Part shown: piece by piece, positions 26,538 to 35,191 of the stretch
Layout: each line of letters opens with the position of its first letter
Position numbering within the stretch: position 1 is the first letter of the stretch
DNA from: CAYOSU01 sp964406735
GTDB taxonomy: Bacteria > Bacillota > Clostridia > Christensenellales > CAMQZB01
Direction: 5' to 3'
Length of the DNA stretch: 64,000 nt
Assembly: GCA_964406735.1 (NCBI GenBank)
Contig: CAYOSU010000005.1
Coordinates: forward strand, 36,237 to 100,236
Notes under the pieces: generated by a model
The model's database searches: none
What the model was told of the DNA's origin: nothing
The model's input: the letters and a program-made list of their open reading frames with translations, nothing else
Program-made: the position numbers and the translations under genes

Positions 26538-27800
26538 CTATAAAAGCTTGTACAGGTCGCCGCCGCTTCTTGGCGATACCACTACCTCGCAGCCGACCTT
26601 TTCGGCAAACTCGCTTAGCGTCGTTCCGTCCAAAAAGACGTCGCCGAATTCTTTTAATATATTGGACGGCAATATTATCCGCTTGTACTTTTTATCGTCC
26701 ATCTGCGCTATTATATCGGTCGGTGTAAGCAGTCCTGCGACCGTTACCGAACGACCGAAAAAGTCGTTTTTGACGCACAATATCTCGTGCGGACAATTTA
26801 CGCTCTCGATAAGTTTTTTGAGCGTCGGATAAAAGGATACGCCCGTTACGAGCAACGTTTTTTTCTTCGAGAACGCTTTTTTCGGCGTTATCTCTTCGTT
26901 GAACTCCTCTATGAACTTGCGAACTAAGCCTACGCCGTTTTCGATCTGGTCGTATGCGCCGTAAAAATCAGCGGTCGGAACTTCTCTTCCCGCCAAGCAA
27001 TAAAACTCGTCGGAAAGGTATACGAAGGGCTCGCCGTGCTTTGAAAAAAAGTACTTCGCGCAAGGCTCGACCTCGTCTATCACCTTTGACGCACTTTCTT
27101 TATCGAAAAGCTTGAGGTCATACAACCCCTCACGGTGTCTCGTCGTGCCGACGGGAACTATCGCCAAGGTCTTTACCATCGGGTACAAAGAATACAGGTC
27201 TGCGATCGTCTTGTGAAGGATATCTCCGTCGTTGAGACCTTTGCAAAGGACCACCTGCGTGTGGACCTCTATGCCGCCTGCGGTGAGCTTTTTCAGCTGA
27301 GACATAAGTTTCCCTGCGAAGCGATTATGCAACAGCTCGCAACGTACTTTCTCGTCGGTGGCGTGAACGGAAACGTATAACGGAGACAAATGAAGCGCAA
27401 TTATGCGGTCTATCTCCGCATCGGAGTCGTTTGTGAGCGTTACGTAGCTCCCCGATATAAAGGACAGCCTGTAATCGTCGTCCTTTACGTACAGCGTGTC
27501 TCGAAGCCCTTTTGGCATCTGATCTACGAAGCAGAATACGCACTTATTCTGGCAGGTGCGTATCTTCAGTTCTTCCTCGAACGTCAAGCCTATATCCTCG
27601 TCAAGCTCACGCTCGACATCTAACGTGTAGGTCTCGCCGTTTGAAAGTACATCTAAAGTAAACTCAGTTTCTCCCTCTAAGTACAGATAATCGAGTATGT
27701 CCTCTACGTCTTTGCCGTTTATCGTCGAAAGTACATCGCCTGCTTCTATGCCAAGCTCCTCGGCTATTGAGTTTTTTTCAACGCTTTTTACCGTGAGCAT
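26538..27800 (-). CDS. DUF512 radical-SAM protein with PDZ-like N-terminus
   Basis: 420 residues. A PDZ-like domain (about 1-65) is followed by a radical-SAM cluster motif C83-x3-C87-x2-C90 (CQNKCVFCF) and the DUF512 C-terminal domain. The family is conserved in Clostridia next to der but its substrate is unknown. It starts one base after nrdR stops. The iron-sulfur cluster implies anaerobic use of S-adenosylmethionine. Confidence 0.88.
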   Translation of the reverse strand: MLTVKSVEKNSIAEELGIEAGDVLSTINGKDVEDILDYLYLEGETEFTLDVLSNGETYTLDVERELDEDIGLTFEEELKIRTCQNKCVFCFVDQMPKGLRDTLYVKDDDYRLSFISGSYVTLTNDSDAEIDRIIALHLSPLYVSVHATDEKVRCELLHNRFAGKLMSQLKKLTAGGIEVHTQVVLCKGLNDGDILHKTIADLYSLYPMVKTLAIVPVGTTRHREGLYDLKLFDKESASKVIDEVEPCAKYFFSKHGEPFVYLSDEFYCLAGREVPTADFYGAYDQIENGVGLVRKFIEEFNEEITPKKAFSKKKTLLVTGVSFYPTLKKLIESVNCPHEILCVKNDFFGRSVTVAGLLTPTDIIAQMDDKKYKRIILPSNILKEFGDVFLDGTTLSEFAEKVGCEVVVSPRSGGDLYKLL

Positions 27801-28259
27801 TTATTTTTTCTCTTTGAGCATCTTTTCAAGCTCTTTCATGAACGAAGATATGTCCTTGAACTCGCGGTAAACGGACGCAAAACGCACGTACGCAACCTCG
27901 TTGAGGTTTTTGAGCTCGTCCATTACGAGCTCGCCGATCTGCTCGGACGTTATTTCCGATTCGAGATTGTTGGATATCTTTTTCTTGATGTGGCTGACTA
28001 CTCCGTCGATGTCGGACATCGATACGGGGCACTTCTCGCAGGACTTAACTATACCCATTTTGAGCTTCGCCTGATCGAACTGTTCACGTCTGCCGTCTCG
28101 CTTTATGACCAAAACAGGCGCAGTCTCTACGCTCTCGTACGTCGTGAAGCGTCTGCCGCAGGAAATGCACTCGCGGCGACGGCGTATACTCGTTCCGTCC
28201 TCTGACGGGCGAGAGTCTATTACCTTTGTGTCATCATATCCGCAAAAACAACATTTCAT
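27801..28259 (-). CDS. nrdR: Transcriptional repressor NrdR
   Basis: Senses ATP/dATP and represses ribonucleotide reductase genes. 152 residues: zinc ribbon (C3, C6, C31, C34), the DSRPSEDGTSIRRRRECISCGRRFTTYE signature region in outline, then an ATP-cone from about residue 50. NrdR boxes lie in front of this gene and of nrdD in the same window, which supports autoregulation and a local regulon. AAGGAG ribosome site. Confidence 0.96.
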   Translation of the reverse strand: MKCCFCGYDDTKVIDSRPSEDGTSIRRRRECISCGRRFTTYESVETAPVLVIKRDGRREQFDQAKLKMGIVKSCEKCPVSMSDIDGVVSHIKKKISNNLESEITSEQIGELVMDELKNLNEVAYVRFASVYREFKDISSFMKELEKMLKEKK

Positions 28260-28298
28260 AGTATTTCTCCTTTAAGAAAAAGAACTCGTTACTATGTA

Positions 28299-28370
28299 AT
28301 TTTACAATAAATATGACTAAAACGCAACCCATTTTGTAGTATTTGGCTCGTTTCCTACAATATTTTGTGG
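28299..28370 (-). promoter_or_regulatory. nrdR promoter with two NrdR boxes
   Basis: On the minus strand TTGCGT (28322-28327), 17-nt spacer, TAAAAT (28299-28304). A good NrdR box, CTACAATATTTTGTGG, is at 28355-28370 (+ orientation). A weaker copy sits exactly 31 nt away at 28324-28339, overlapping the -35. The 31-nt spacing, about three helical turns, is typical of NrdR box pairs. Confidence 0.65.
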
Positions 28371-28474
28371 TAGGACTACGGTTTGTGGGATATTTTTAGT
28401 AGATTTAATATACGAACAAAGCGTTTTGCATAAATAAGTCAAAAAGTTACGATAATAATACGAAGAGGTAGGTT

Positions 28475-29089
28475 ATGATAATTTTGAAAATTGCGGCGGT
28501 TGCGTATTTTATCGCAATAAACGCTTACGGCGCGATGCTTTTATTTATGCAACGCAAGGAGCGTGAAGCGGTAAGTTGCGATAGTACAAGCGAAAACGGT
28601 GCACGTAATCAAAAATGCCGAAATGACGTCGAAAACGAGAATATCGGCGACGTTGCAAACGGCTTTGATAAATCACAAGAACGTGATGAAAAATGCGATG
28701 ATAAGGCTGTGAGTGCCTTAGATATGCCGCATAAAAGCGATAGCGGTGAAGCGACGAACGAAAATTGCGAAAGTGTGATATATCTTTCGGGAAAGTGCGT
28801 TAAAAGCGGCAAATACGACGATACTGCAACGAAAAACGCAGTCGCAAATAAAGACTCGAAAGCAAAAAAAGAAAGCAAAAATGCGGCGTTTTCATCCGTC
28901 AAAGAGGTATCGGATATGCAGCTTTTTCTTACAGCGTTAGCAGGCGGTTCGCTTGGACTGTTCATAACGCTTATCGTGCTGAGATACCGACTCAAAAACA
29001 TGCCGCTCGTCGTAGGGCTTCCCGTACTTTCCGCCGTATATCTTGCAGTCGTAGTTATATTCGCTTTCGGCATAAGCCTTGTCCAATAA
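28475..29089 (+). CDS. DUF1294 membrane protein split by a long hydrophilic insertion
   Basis: 204 residues. The first membrane helix with INAYGAMLLFMQRKERE (about 3-30) and the helical pair beginning LFLTALAGGSLGLF (about 150-200) are the two halves of a DUF1294 protein, normally about 85-90 residues joined by a short loop. Here they are separated by about 115 polar, low-complexity residues (31-145) with five spaced cysteines (35, 48, 74, 98, 108). Function of the family unknown. Candidate promoter TTGCAT, 16-nt spacer, TACGAT (28426-28453); GAGGTAGG ribosome site. Confidence 0.7.
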   Translation: MIILKIAAVAYFIAINAYGAMLLFMQRKEREAVSCDSTSENGARNQKCRNDVENENIGDVANGFDKSQERDEKCDDKAVSALDMPHKSDSGEATNENCESVIYLSGKCVKSGKYDDTATKNAVANKDSKAKKESKNAAFSSVKEVSDMQLFLTALAGGSLGLFITLIVLRYRLKNMPLVVGLPVLSAVYLAVVVIFAFGISLVQ

Positions 29090-29096
29090 AACGTAC

Positions 29097-29130
29097 AGAA
29101 CGAGCGAAAATTTCGCCCGTTCTCTTTTAT
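29097..29130. terminator. Terminator between the DUF1294 and ylmC-type genes
   Basis: AGAACGAGCG (29097-29106), 7-nt loop, CGCCCGTTCT (29114-29123), with one internal mismatch, then CTTTTATTT. Serves the plus-strand gene; the minus strand is less T-rich. Confidence 0.65.
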
Positions 29131-29420
29131 TTCGGCCTGTCGCCGTCGTCCTCTATTTTCCCCTGCAAAGCCTCGGTCTTGACCTCTTGACAGACCTCGA
29201 CGAGTATTACGTCGCTACCGATGCGCTTTATGTTTTTCCATGGGATATATAAGTCGTCGGAGGATTTGAAAAGCGAAAAGCCTTTGTTCCCGGGAACGAC
29301 TATACCTCGGATTCCGCCTATTACGGTATCGATGATGAGATCGACCGTTTTCCCAAGCTTTTTGCCGTCGGATACGTTGACGACGTCCTTTGATCTGAGA
29401 TCTGAATATTCTACGTTCAT
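29127..29420 (-). CDS. YlmC/YmxH family sporulation protein (PRC barrel)
   Basis: 97 residues forming a PRC-barrel: SDLRSKDVVNVSDGKKLG at the start and DLYIPWKNIKRIGSDVILVEV in the middle, as in Bacillus YlmC/YmxH. Typically next to sigG/sigE in Clostridia, as here. Precise function unknown. It lies downstream of sigG in the same direction. Confidence 0.85.
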   Translation of the reverse strand: MNVEYSDLRSKDVVNVSDGKKLGKTVDLIIDTVIGGIRGIVVPGNKGFSLFKSSDDLYIPWKNIKRIGSDVILVEVCQEVKTEALQGKIEDDGDRPK

Positions 29421-29469
29421 GACATACCTTTTTTATCAATGATATGCCGTTTGCGCTTTTTGTGTTACT

Positions 29470-30246
29470 TTATGAGTTTATGTCCTCTCTTATTCGCTTT
29501 AAGGCGCATTTTTCAAGGCGTGAGACCTGCGCTTGCGAAATACCTACCGCACGAGATACTTCCATTTGCGTTTTTCCGACAAAGTAGCGAAGGTACAGTA
29601 TCTCTCTTTCTTTTTCTTCGAGAGCATTCAAGCAATCTGAAAGAGCGACCTCGTTCGTCCACTTTTCCGTCGATACGGTCTTATCGGAAAGCTGGTCCAT
29701 CAACAGCAGTTCATCTCCGTTTTTGTTGTATACGGGATCGAAAATGGAGACGGGATCTGCTATTGCGTCGAGCGCATAGGCTATCTTTTCTACGGGAAGC
29801 TCACAGAGCGTGGCAATATCCTCAACTGTGCATTCCTTTGAGTTGACCCTTTCAAAGCGTTCCTTTGCGCACAACGCCTTATACGCTACGTCTCGAATAG
29901 ACCTCGTTACCTTGACGGAGGTTGAATCACGAAGAAAACGCCTTATCTCACCCGTTATCATAGGAACTGCGTAGGTAGAAAAGCGAACGTTGAGCGTTAC
30001 GTCGAAGTTGTCTATTGCCTTTATTAAGCCGACGCACCCAACCTGAAAGAGGTCGTCAACGCTTAAATTCGCCTTATTAAAGCGCTGTATGACACTGAGT
30101 ACAAGTCTCATATTGCCGACGATAAAAGCATCTCTTGCGCCCTTTTCACCCTTTTTTAGCCTTATCATAAGCTCGTCCGTCTCCCTCGCCGATAATTTCG
30201 GAAGACTTGACGTATCTAATCCGCATATCTCTACTCTCGCTCTCAA
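29470..30246 (-). CDS. sigG: Late forespore sigma factor SigG
   Basis: Directs forespore gene expression after engulfment. 258 residues from the TTG at 30246; region 2 contains GNMRLVLSVIQRFNKANLSVDDLFQVGCVGLIKAIDNFD in outline, region 4 GKTQMEVSRAVGISQAQVSRLEK. The N-terminal VEICGLDTSSLPKL is diagnostic of SigG. GAGGGTAGG lies ahead of this TTG; another TTG at 30276 would add ten residues and cannot be ruled out. Gene order sigG after sigE and spoIIGA is that of Bacillus and Clostridium. Confidence 0.93.
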   Translation of the reverse strand: MRARVEICGLDTSSLPKLSARETDELMIRLKKGEKGARDAFIVGNMRLVLSVIQRFNKANLSVDDLFQVGCVGLIKAIDNFDVTLNVRFSTYAVPMITGEIRRFLRDSTSVKVTRSIRDVAYKALCAKERFERVNSKECTVEDIATLCELPVEKIAYALDAIADPVSIFDPVYNKNGDELLLMDQLSDKTVSTEKWTNEVALSDCLNALEEKEREILYLRYFVGKTQMEVSRAVGISQAQVSRLEKCALKRIREDINS

Positions 30247-30328
30247 TATCCTACCCTCGTTTGTATTTTGCGCCAAAACGCCTTAATATTGTGCCAAAAC
30301 GAGGGCGTAATTATACTTAGACCGCTTT

Positions 30329-31033
30329 CTATGCGAGCTTATCGAGTTCCTTTTTTAACTTGAAAAGTATCTTCTTTTCAAGGCGTGAAATATAGCTTTG
30401 AGATATTCCCAAGGTATCTGCGACCTCTTTTTGGGTCATTTCCTTTATTCCGAAAAGCCCGAAGCGCATCTTCATGATATACTTTTCCTTTTGCGACAGC
30501 TTTTCATAGGCATCGTACAATAGCTTTGTTTCCGTCTGCGCTTCTATATTATCGTACACTTCCTCGGGAGAAGTGCCTAAAACGTCGGACAACAGCAGTT
30601 CGTTGCCCTCGCTATCCGTGTTCAGCGGTTCTTCAAGCGACAGCTCGGCTTTTTTCCTTACGGCTTTTCTCAGGTGCATAAGTATCTCGTTCTCTATGCA
30701 CCTCGACGCATAAGTTGCGAGCTTTATGTTTTTATCGGGGTCGAATGAATTTACTGCCTTTATTAACCCTATGCAACCGACCGATACGAGATCTTCGGTA
30801 TCGCAACCCGTATTTTCAAACTTTTTTGCTATATACACGACAAGCCTTAAATTGTGTTCTATGAGAACGGATTTATATTTTTCATCGCCCTTTTTTATCA
30901 TTTCAAGCGCCGCACTCTCCTCTTCCTTTGAAAGTGGAGTCGGCAGTGCGCCGTTGCCGCATATGTAATAAAGTGCGTTTTTCCCTAAAAGCCGTTTTAT
31001 TATAAGTCGTATCTTTGAAAAAAATCTATTCAT
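30329..31033 (-). CDS. sigE: Mother-cell sigma factor SigE precursor
   Basis: Early mother-cell sigma factor, made as an inactive precursor. 234 residues from ATG 31033, which has AAGGAG upstream; longer reading is unlikely. The first about 23 residues are the hydrophobic-basic pro-sequence, and cleavage is expected near YYICG by analogy with YYIGG in Bacillus. Then the SigE core: ILIEHNLRLVVYIAKKFENTG in outline and TYASRCIENEILMHLR. The protease SpoIIGA is encoded 14 nt upstream. Confidence 0.96.
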   Translation of the reverse strand: MNRFFSKIRLIIKRLLGKNALYYICGNGALPTPLSKEEESAALEMIKKGDEKYKSVLIEHNLRLVVYIAKKFENTGCDTEDLVSVGCIGLIKAVNSFDPDKNIKLATYASRCIENEILMHLRKAVRKKAELSLEEPLNTDSEGNELLLSDVLGTSPEEVYDNIEAQTETKLLYDAYEKLSQKEKYIMKMRFGLFGIKEMTQKEVADTLGISQSYISRLEKKILFKLKKELDKLA

Positions 31034-31047
31034 GTAAGTCTCCTTTA

Positions 31048-31860
31048 TTACTTGATAAGTTCGGGTGATATAAGCGCGTCGAACTCCTCCGAAAAGCCTG
31101 ATATTGCGATACAAGCCGTCATATCGGTATATTTATACGTCTTGTCTTCGTAGTTGATCACAAGCCTTTTCAGCTTTATCTCTTTGAGTGAGAAATCGCT
31201 GCCTGCGGTCTTTACCGAAAAGTCTTTGAGCCGTTCAAACGACGGATATTCAAGGCTTGACGCTATGGCAAAATAATTGATAACAGGTATCGAGCGGGAG
31301 CTTTTATCGTCATAGATCATATTCCCGCTATCGATAAAGGCTTTTAGCTCCACCGTTTTGCCGTTATCAAGCATAACTAAAACGTCGCACACAAAGCGTT
31401 GGATCATATTGCGCCGCCTGATCCTCCCTACGGAAAACGCAGTCAACGCAAGAAGGGAAAACGCAGACAGAAACAGCGTTAATATCGGGTGGTCGTCGTA
31501 GATATAGAAGGCGTTTATTCCTTTTATCGGCAAGGCTTCTTTGAGCAAGAGTCCTAAGCCGAAAAGTCCTCCAACGACTGAAAAAGAGACCAATATTAGC
31601 GTCATTAAGCACTTAAAAAGCTTGTTTTTCGGTATCTTTAACGGTAAAAGCAAAATTAAGCCTTCACACAGTTTGACTATTAGCGTAAAGCCGAAAAAGT
31701 ATTCTTTTATCGGTACAAGTGAAAGCAAGCCGCCTAAACAAGCTGACAGAGCAAGCCGTGAATAGCAGGTCTTTACGCCACAAAGCCTTAGCGCACAAAA
31801 CAGCATCGCGTAATCGAGCGCAAAATTGGTTATTAAGACGTCCTCTACGTATATCTCCAC
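31048..31860 (-). CDS. spoIIGA: Pro-SigE processing protease SpoIIGA
   Basis: Membrane aspartic protease of the septum that cleaves pro-SigE when SpoIIR signals from the forespore. 270 residues: five hydrophobic segments in the first about 145 and a pepsin-like half-site DSGN with catalytic D177. Start is GTG at 31860, where the protein aligns with the Bacillus N-terminus (MEIYVEDVLITNFALDYAML). No Shine-Dalgarno site is seen; a TATAAT ends 6 nt upstream, so the message may be leaderless. Confidence 0.93.
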   Translation of the reverse strand: MEIYVEDVLITNFALDYAMLFCALRLCGVKTCYSRLALSACLGGLLSLVPIKEYFFGFTLIVKLCEGLILLLPLKIPKNKLFKCLMTLILVSFSVVGGLFGLGLLLKEALPIKGINAFYIYDDHPILTLFLSAFSLLALTAFSVGRIRRRNMIQRFVCDVLVMLDNGKTVELKAFIDSGNMIYDDKSSRSIPVINYFAIASSLEYPSFERLKDFSVKTAGSDFSLKEIKLKRLVINYEDKTYKYTDMTACIAISGFSEEFDALISPELIK

Positions 31861-31866
31861 ACTTAG

Positions 31867-31910
31867 ATTATAGAAAAAAGCCCACTGTTTTGCGTGAGCT
31901 TTATGTCGAA
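31867..31910 (-). promoter_or_regulatory. spoIIGA-sigE promoter with Spo0A box
   Basis: TATAAT at 31867-31872 on the minus strand without a normal -35. A Spo0A box TGTCGAA (31904-31910, plus-strand reading) sits about 31 nt upstream. This resembles the Bacillus spoIIG promoter, which uses SigA and needs phosphorylated Spo0A because its -35 is misplaced. Only one box is clear. Confidence 0.5.
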
Positions 31911-31914
31911 AAGA

Positions 31915-31946
31915 AAAAGTCCTCTCGCAAAAAGCGAAAGGACTTT
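31915..31946 (-). terminator. Terminator of the ftsA-ftsZ transcript
   Basis: AAAAGTCCT(T/C)TCGC-type hairpin around a short A/T loop (31915-31946), followed on the minus strand by a T-rich tract. It separates the division genes from the sporulation cluster. Confidence 0.7.
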
Positions 31947-31960
31947 TGAAAACTTTCTAA

Positions 31961-33136
31961 TTATTTATTGCGTTTGAGACGGCGAAGGAACGGAGGGATG
32001 CTCGAATCCTCGTCATCGTCAAGGCTTACCGTCGTGTTGGGGATAACCTCAGCAGGCTTTACCTGTTCAACGGGCTTTTCCTCTTTTACTGCTGCGGGCG
32101 CGGGGTTCTGAGGAGCGGTAACTACATTGTTCTTTGCTTCCTCGAGCTTGCCAAAGCCCGTAGCGATGATGGTAACTACTACTTCGTCACTCAAGTTATC
32201 ATCGATAGTCGTACCGAAGATGATGTTTGCGGAGTCGTCAACAACTTCACGAACGAGGCTGGATGCTTCGTATACTTCTTCCAATGTAAGCTCGTCGCTG
32301 TTACCCGTGATGTTCAAGATGATACCGGTTGCACCCTCGATAGTCGTTTCAAGAAGCGGAGATGCGACTGCCTGACGAACTGCCTCGAGCATTCTCTTCT
32401 CACCTTTACCTCTGCCGATACCCATGTGAGCCATACCCTGATCCTGCATGATAGCTTTTACGTCTGCAAAGTCGAGGTTGATCATACCGGGGTTGACGAT
32501 AAGGTCGGAAATACCCTGAATACCCTGACGGAGCGTGTCGTCTGCTACCTTGAACGCATCGATCATTCTTGCGCCCTTGGGAACTACCTGCATGAGCTTC
32601 TCGTTAGGAATAACGACCAAGGTGTCAACGTGCTTTTTGAGCTCGTTGATACCAGCCTGAGCGTTAGCAGCTCTCTTTATTCCCTCAAACAAGAAAGGTC
32701 TCGTTACTACTGCAACGGTAAGAATACCCTGCTCTTTTGCGATCTGCGCAATGATAGGAGTAGCACCGGTTCCTGTGCCGCCGCCCATTCCGCAGGTGAT
32801 GAAAAGAAGGTCTGTATCTTTAACGATCTCTGCGATGAGATCTCTACTCTCTTCTGCTGCCTTTTTGCCGATCTCGGGCTGTGCACCAGCGCCAAGTCCC
32901 TTAGTGAGTTTTTCACCTATCTGTACGAGCTTGTCTGCATTGGAAAGAATAAGGTCCTGCTTATCGGTGTTTACGGCAATAAACTCCGCGCTCTTTACGC
33001 CAGCAAGTTTCATTCTCTTGACCGCATTGTTTCCGCCGCCGCCTACGCCGATAACCTTGATCCTTGCTACCTGAAACTGGCTTTCAGCGTATTCCTGCGC
33101 GCTTTCATAAGTGGTGTTGTCGAAATAATCTTCCAT
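31961..33136 (-). CDS. ftsZ: Cell division GTPase FtsZ
   Basis: Tubulin homologue that forms the Z ring. 391 residues: GTP-binding G-box GGGTGTG at 118-124, GVGGGGNNAVKRM near residue 31, a disordered linker rich in Pro/Ala/Glu (about 325-375), and the C-terminal peptide SIPPFLRRLKRNK that binds FtsA and other partners. AAAGGAGAG ribosome site. Last gene of the division cluster. Confidence 0.98.
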   Translation of the reverse strand: MEDYFDNTTYESAQEYAESQFQVARIKVIGVGGGGNNAVKRMKLAGVKSAEFIAVNTDKQDLILSNADKLVQIGEKLTKGLGAGAQPEIGKKAAEESRDLIAEIVKDTDLLFITCGMGGGTGTGATPIIAQIAKEQGILTVAVVTRPFLFEGIKRAANAQAGINELKKHVDTLVVIPNEKLMQVVPKGARMIDAFKVADDTLRQGIQGISDLIVNPGMINLDFADVKAIMQDQGMAHMGIGRGKGEKRMLEAVRQAVASPLLETTIEGATGIILNITGNSDELTLEEVYEASSLVREVVDDSANIIFGTTIDDNLSDEVVVTIIATGFGKLEEAKNNVVTAPQNPAPAAVKEEKPVEQVKPAEVIPNTTVSLDDDEDSSIPPFLRRLKRNK

Positions 33137-33151
33137 TTTTGCTCTCCTTTG

Positions 33152-34306
33152 TTATTTGAAAACTCTGTCGATAAATTTTCTTGGTTTATTTTGTTTCAGT
33201 GCCAGATCAAGCACTGCATACGTCGAACTCATGTGCGGATAGTCAAGCTGAGGTATAGCGTTCTTCGCTAAGTCTATGTTCTTGCCTATCGCTCTGCCGA
33301 GGTACTCCTTTGCACCTCTCATATAAGAGATCCCGCCGCCCGTCAGTTTGAAATTTATGTAGCTCGGGAACTCAACGTCGCATACCTTTACGCACTTGTT
33401 GATAAGCTGTGCGATGTGGTCAAGCCTTGCCTCCACTACGTCGTGAGCTTGTCTTGCGTCAAAGGTATAAGTCTTATCCTTTGAAACGACTTCGTATTTG
33501 TCGTTCTCGCCGACCGCAAAGGTAAGCGATATTTTTCTCTTTAAGTCCTCTGCAATGTGGAAAGGAACTGAGAAGCATTCGTACAGATCCGCCGCAATAT
33601 GCGCTCCGCCTACCGGGAAAGACTTCATGTAAAGCAAGCCCTCGCCGCGGATGACCATAAAGGTCGAGGTCGTATAGCCTATATCGAGCAAAACGGCGTA
33701 TCTGTCTCTTGAATAAGCGTCGAGAAGATATAAGCTTTCAGCTAAGCACGAGGAGACGAACTCAATGCGCTTGAAGTCGTATTGCATGAGTATCTGCGAA
33801 ACGATGTCGGTGAAGCGTCTCTTTGCGAGCACGAATGAAAGCTGTCCTGTGAGCTTTGACGTCCTCGCCTCTCTTGCGTCTATCAGAAGTCTGCCGTCGT
33901 CGCCGACGTAATATATCGGGGAACGGTTGATCAAGATGAACTCAGGGTGATCCTTGAAGGTATCGCCGCTCTCAAACAGTTCGTCTATCTCTACGTCCGT
34001 TATCTTCCTCTTGCCCTCGAAGGTAAGCGTCGGCTTTTTCAATACGACAGAGGTGAACTCGCCGGGGACTCCGACGTATACTTCCGTCATCTTAAAGCCG
34101 CACGAGCTTTCGGCGTTTTCTATGGAATAACCGAGGACGTGATATAATTCTTCCTCGTTCAAAAATTCACCGTTCAAGTATCCGCTATATTCCATTTCGC
34201 TTCTGCCGAGGATATTGAAGGTGTTGTTTACACCCCTTTCGGCTATCATTACGTTGATCGTTGACGAACCGAAATCTATTACGGCAACCGCGCCTTTACC
34301 TGCCAC
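33152..34306 (-). CDS. ftsA: Cell division protein FtsA
   Basis: Actin-like ATPase that tethers FtsZ to the membrane. 384 residues; phosphate loops DFGSSTINVMI near the N-terminus and LDIGYTTSTFMVIRG in the middle. The C-terminus ends in a basic stretch (KPRKFIDRVFK) that could act as the membrane-targeting helix. 15 nt ahead of ftsZ. Confidence 0.93.
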   Translation of the reverse strand: MAGKGAVAVIDFGSSTINVMIAERGVNNTFNILGRSEMEYSGYLNGEFLNEEELYHVLGYSIENAESSCGFKMTEVYVGVPGEFTSVVLKKPTLTFEGKRKITDVEIDELFESGDTFKDHPEFILINRSPIYYVGDDGRLLIDAREARTSKLTGQLSFVLAKRRFTDIVSQILMQYDFKRIEFVSSCLAESLYLLDAYSRDRYAVLLDIGYTTSTFMVIRGEGLLYMKSFPVGGAHIAADLYECFSVPFHIAEDLKRKISLTFAVGENDKYEVVSKDKTYTFDARQAHDVVEARLDHIAQLINKCVKVCDVEFPSYINFKLTGGGISYMRGAKEYLGRAIGKNIDLAKNAIPQLDYPHMSSTYAVLDLALKQNKPRKFIDRVFK

Positions 34307-34402
34307 TACTTACTCTCCTTTCAAGAGTATATAATACTCTTGCAACTGTTATGTTTGATTATAAACTAAAACTACTGAAATGTCAATAAAAGTATGTACT
34401 AT

Positions 34403-35188
34403 TTATCTTTTTTTGAGAACGGGCATAAGGTCGTCGCCTATCACTATGACCGATTGAGGCTCGGAGGCTAGTCCGCTCGTATACGCACCCATGATATTTG
34501 CGACCTTGATATTGGTGCTTTCGCTGAAATCGTATATCAAAAGCTGAGTTCCGTATCTCGTCGTCGCCAAAAGGTTATCGTCTACGTCTACCTCTACGCT
34601 TACGAAGAAGCCCTTTATCTGAACCTCGGTGTATTCGTAATCGAGGCTATTGAGCGTTGTGAAGAAGGTGATAGCCTTGGTTACGGCGTCGTCTTTCGTC
34701 ACCTTGGGCTCGCCGCCTGCTTTTTCTACCGACTTCAACGTCTCTAAATTCTCCTTCGAGATACCCTCTATGAGAACGCAAGCGTAGTCGCCGTCGCCGC
34801 CGACGTTCGACTGCGATATTTCAAGAAGGTGCGCACCCTTGTCGAAGATATAGTACTTGGAGTTGTAATTTATCGCAAAAAGCGGAGTGCGCTCACGAAG
34901 GGTCACTATTATCTTCGAGGGGAAGACTATCTCGATATGCTCTATCTCGGCGTAAGGGCAGTTCTCCTCGATATCTTTGGTGAACGATGATTTTGAGAAG
35001 GTAAAGACGTTTTTGCCTTTATATTCCTCCGCAATGCCCTCCACTACATTAGTGTCGAGTCTGTTTTGTACGCTCGTGTAATTAAACTCTATCTCGCTTA
35101 TCGAAAAGAGCAGGACGAATATCCCGACCAAAACGAGAAGGACGAGAAGTACTATCAATATGGCAAACAATGCACCTTTTTTCTTCAT
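34403..35188 (-). CDS. ftsQ: Cell division protein FtsQ/DivIB-like
   Basis: Bitopic division protein: short cytoplasmic N-terminus, one helix (about residues 5-30), then an outer POTRA domain and beta domain. 261 residues. Identification rests on topology, length, position between murA and ftsA, and the POTRA-like segment with VTLRERTPLFAI. It is divergent, so moderate confidence in the family but high in the role. Confidence 0.8.
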   Translation of the reverse strand: MKKKGALFAILIVLLVLLVLVGIFVLLFSISEIEFNYTSVQNRLDTNVVEGIAEEYKGKNVFTFSKSSFTKDIEENCPYAEIEHIEIVFPSKIIVTLRERTPLFAINYNSKYYIFDKGAHLLEISQSNVGGDGDYACVLIEGISKENLETLKSVEKAGGEPKVTKDDAVTKAITFFTTLNSLDYEYTEVQIKGFFVSVEVDVDDNLLATTRYGTQLLIYDFSESTNIKVANIMGAYTSGLASEPQSVIVIGDDLMPVLKKR

Positions 35189-35191
35189 TTC

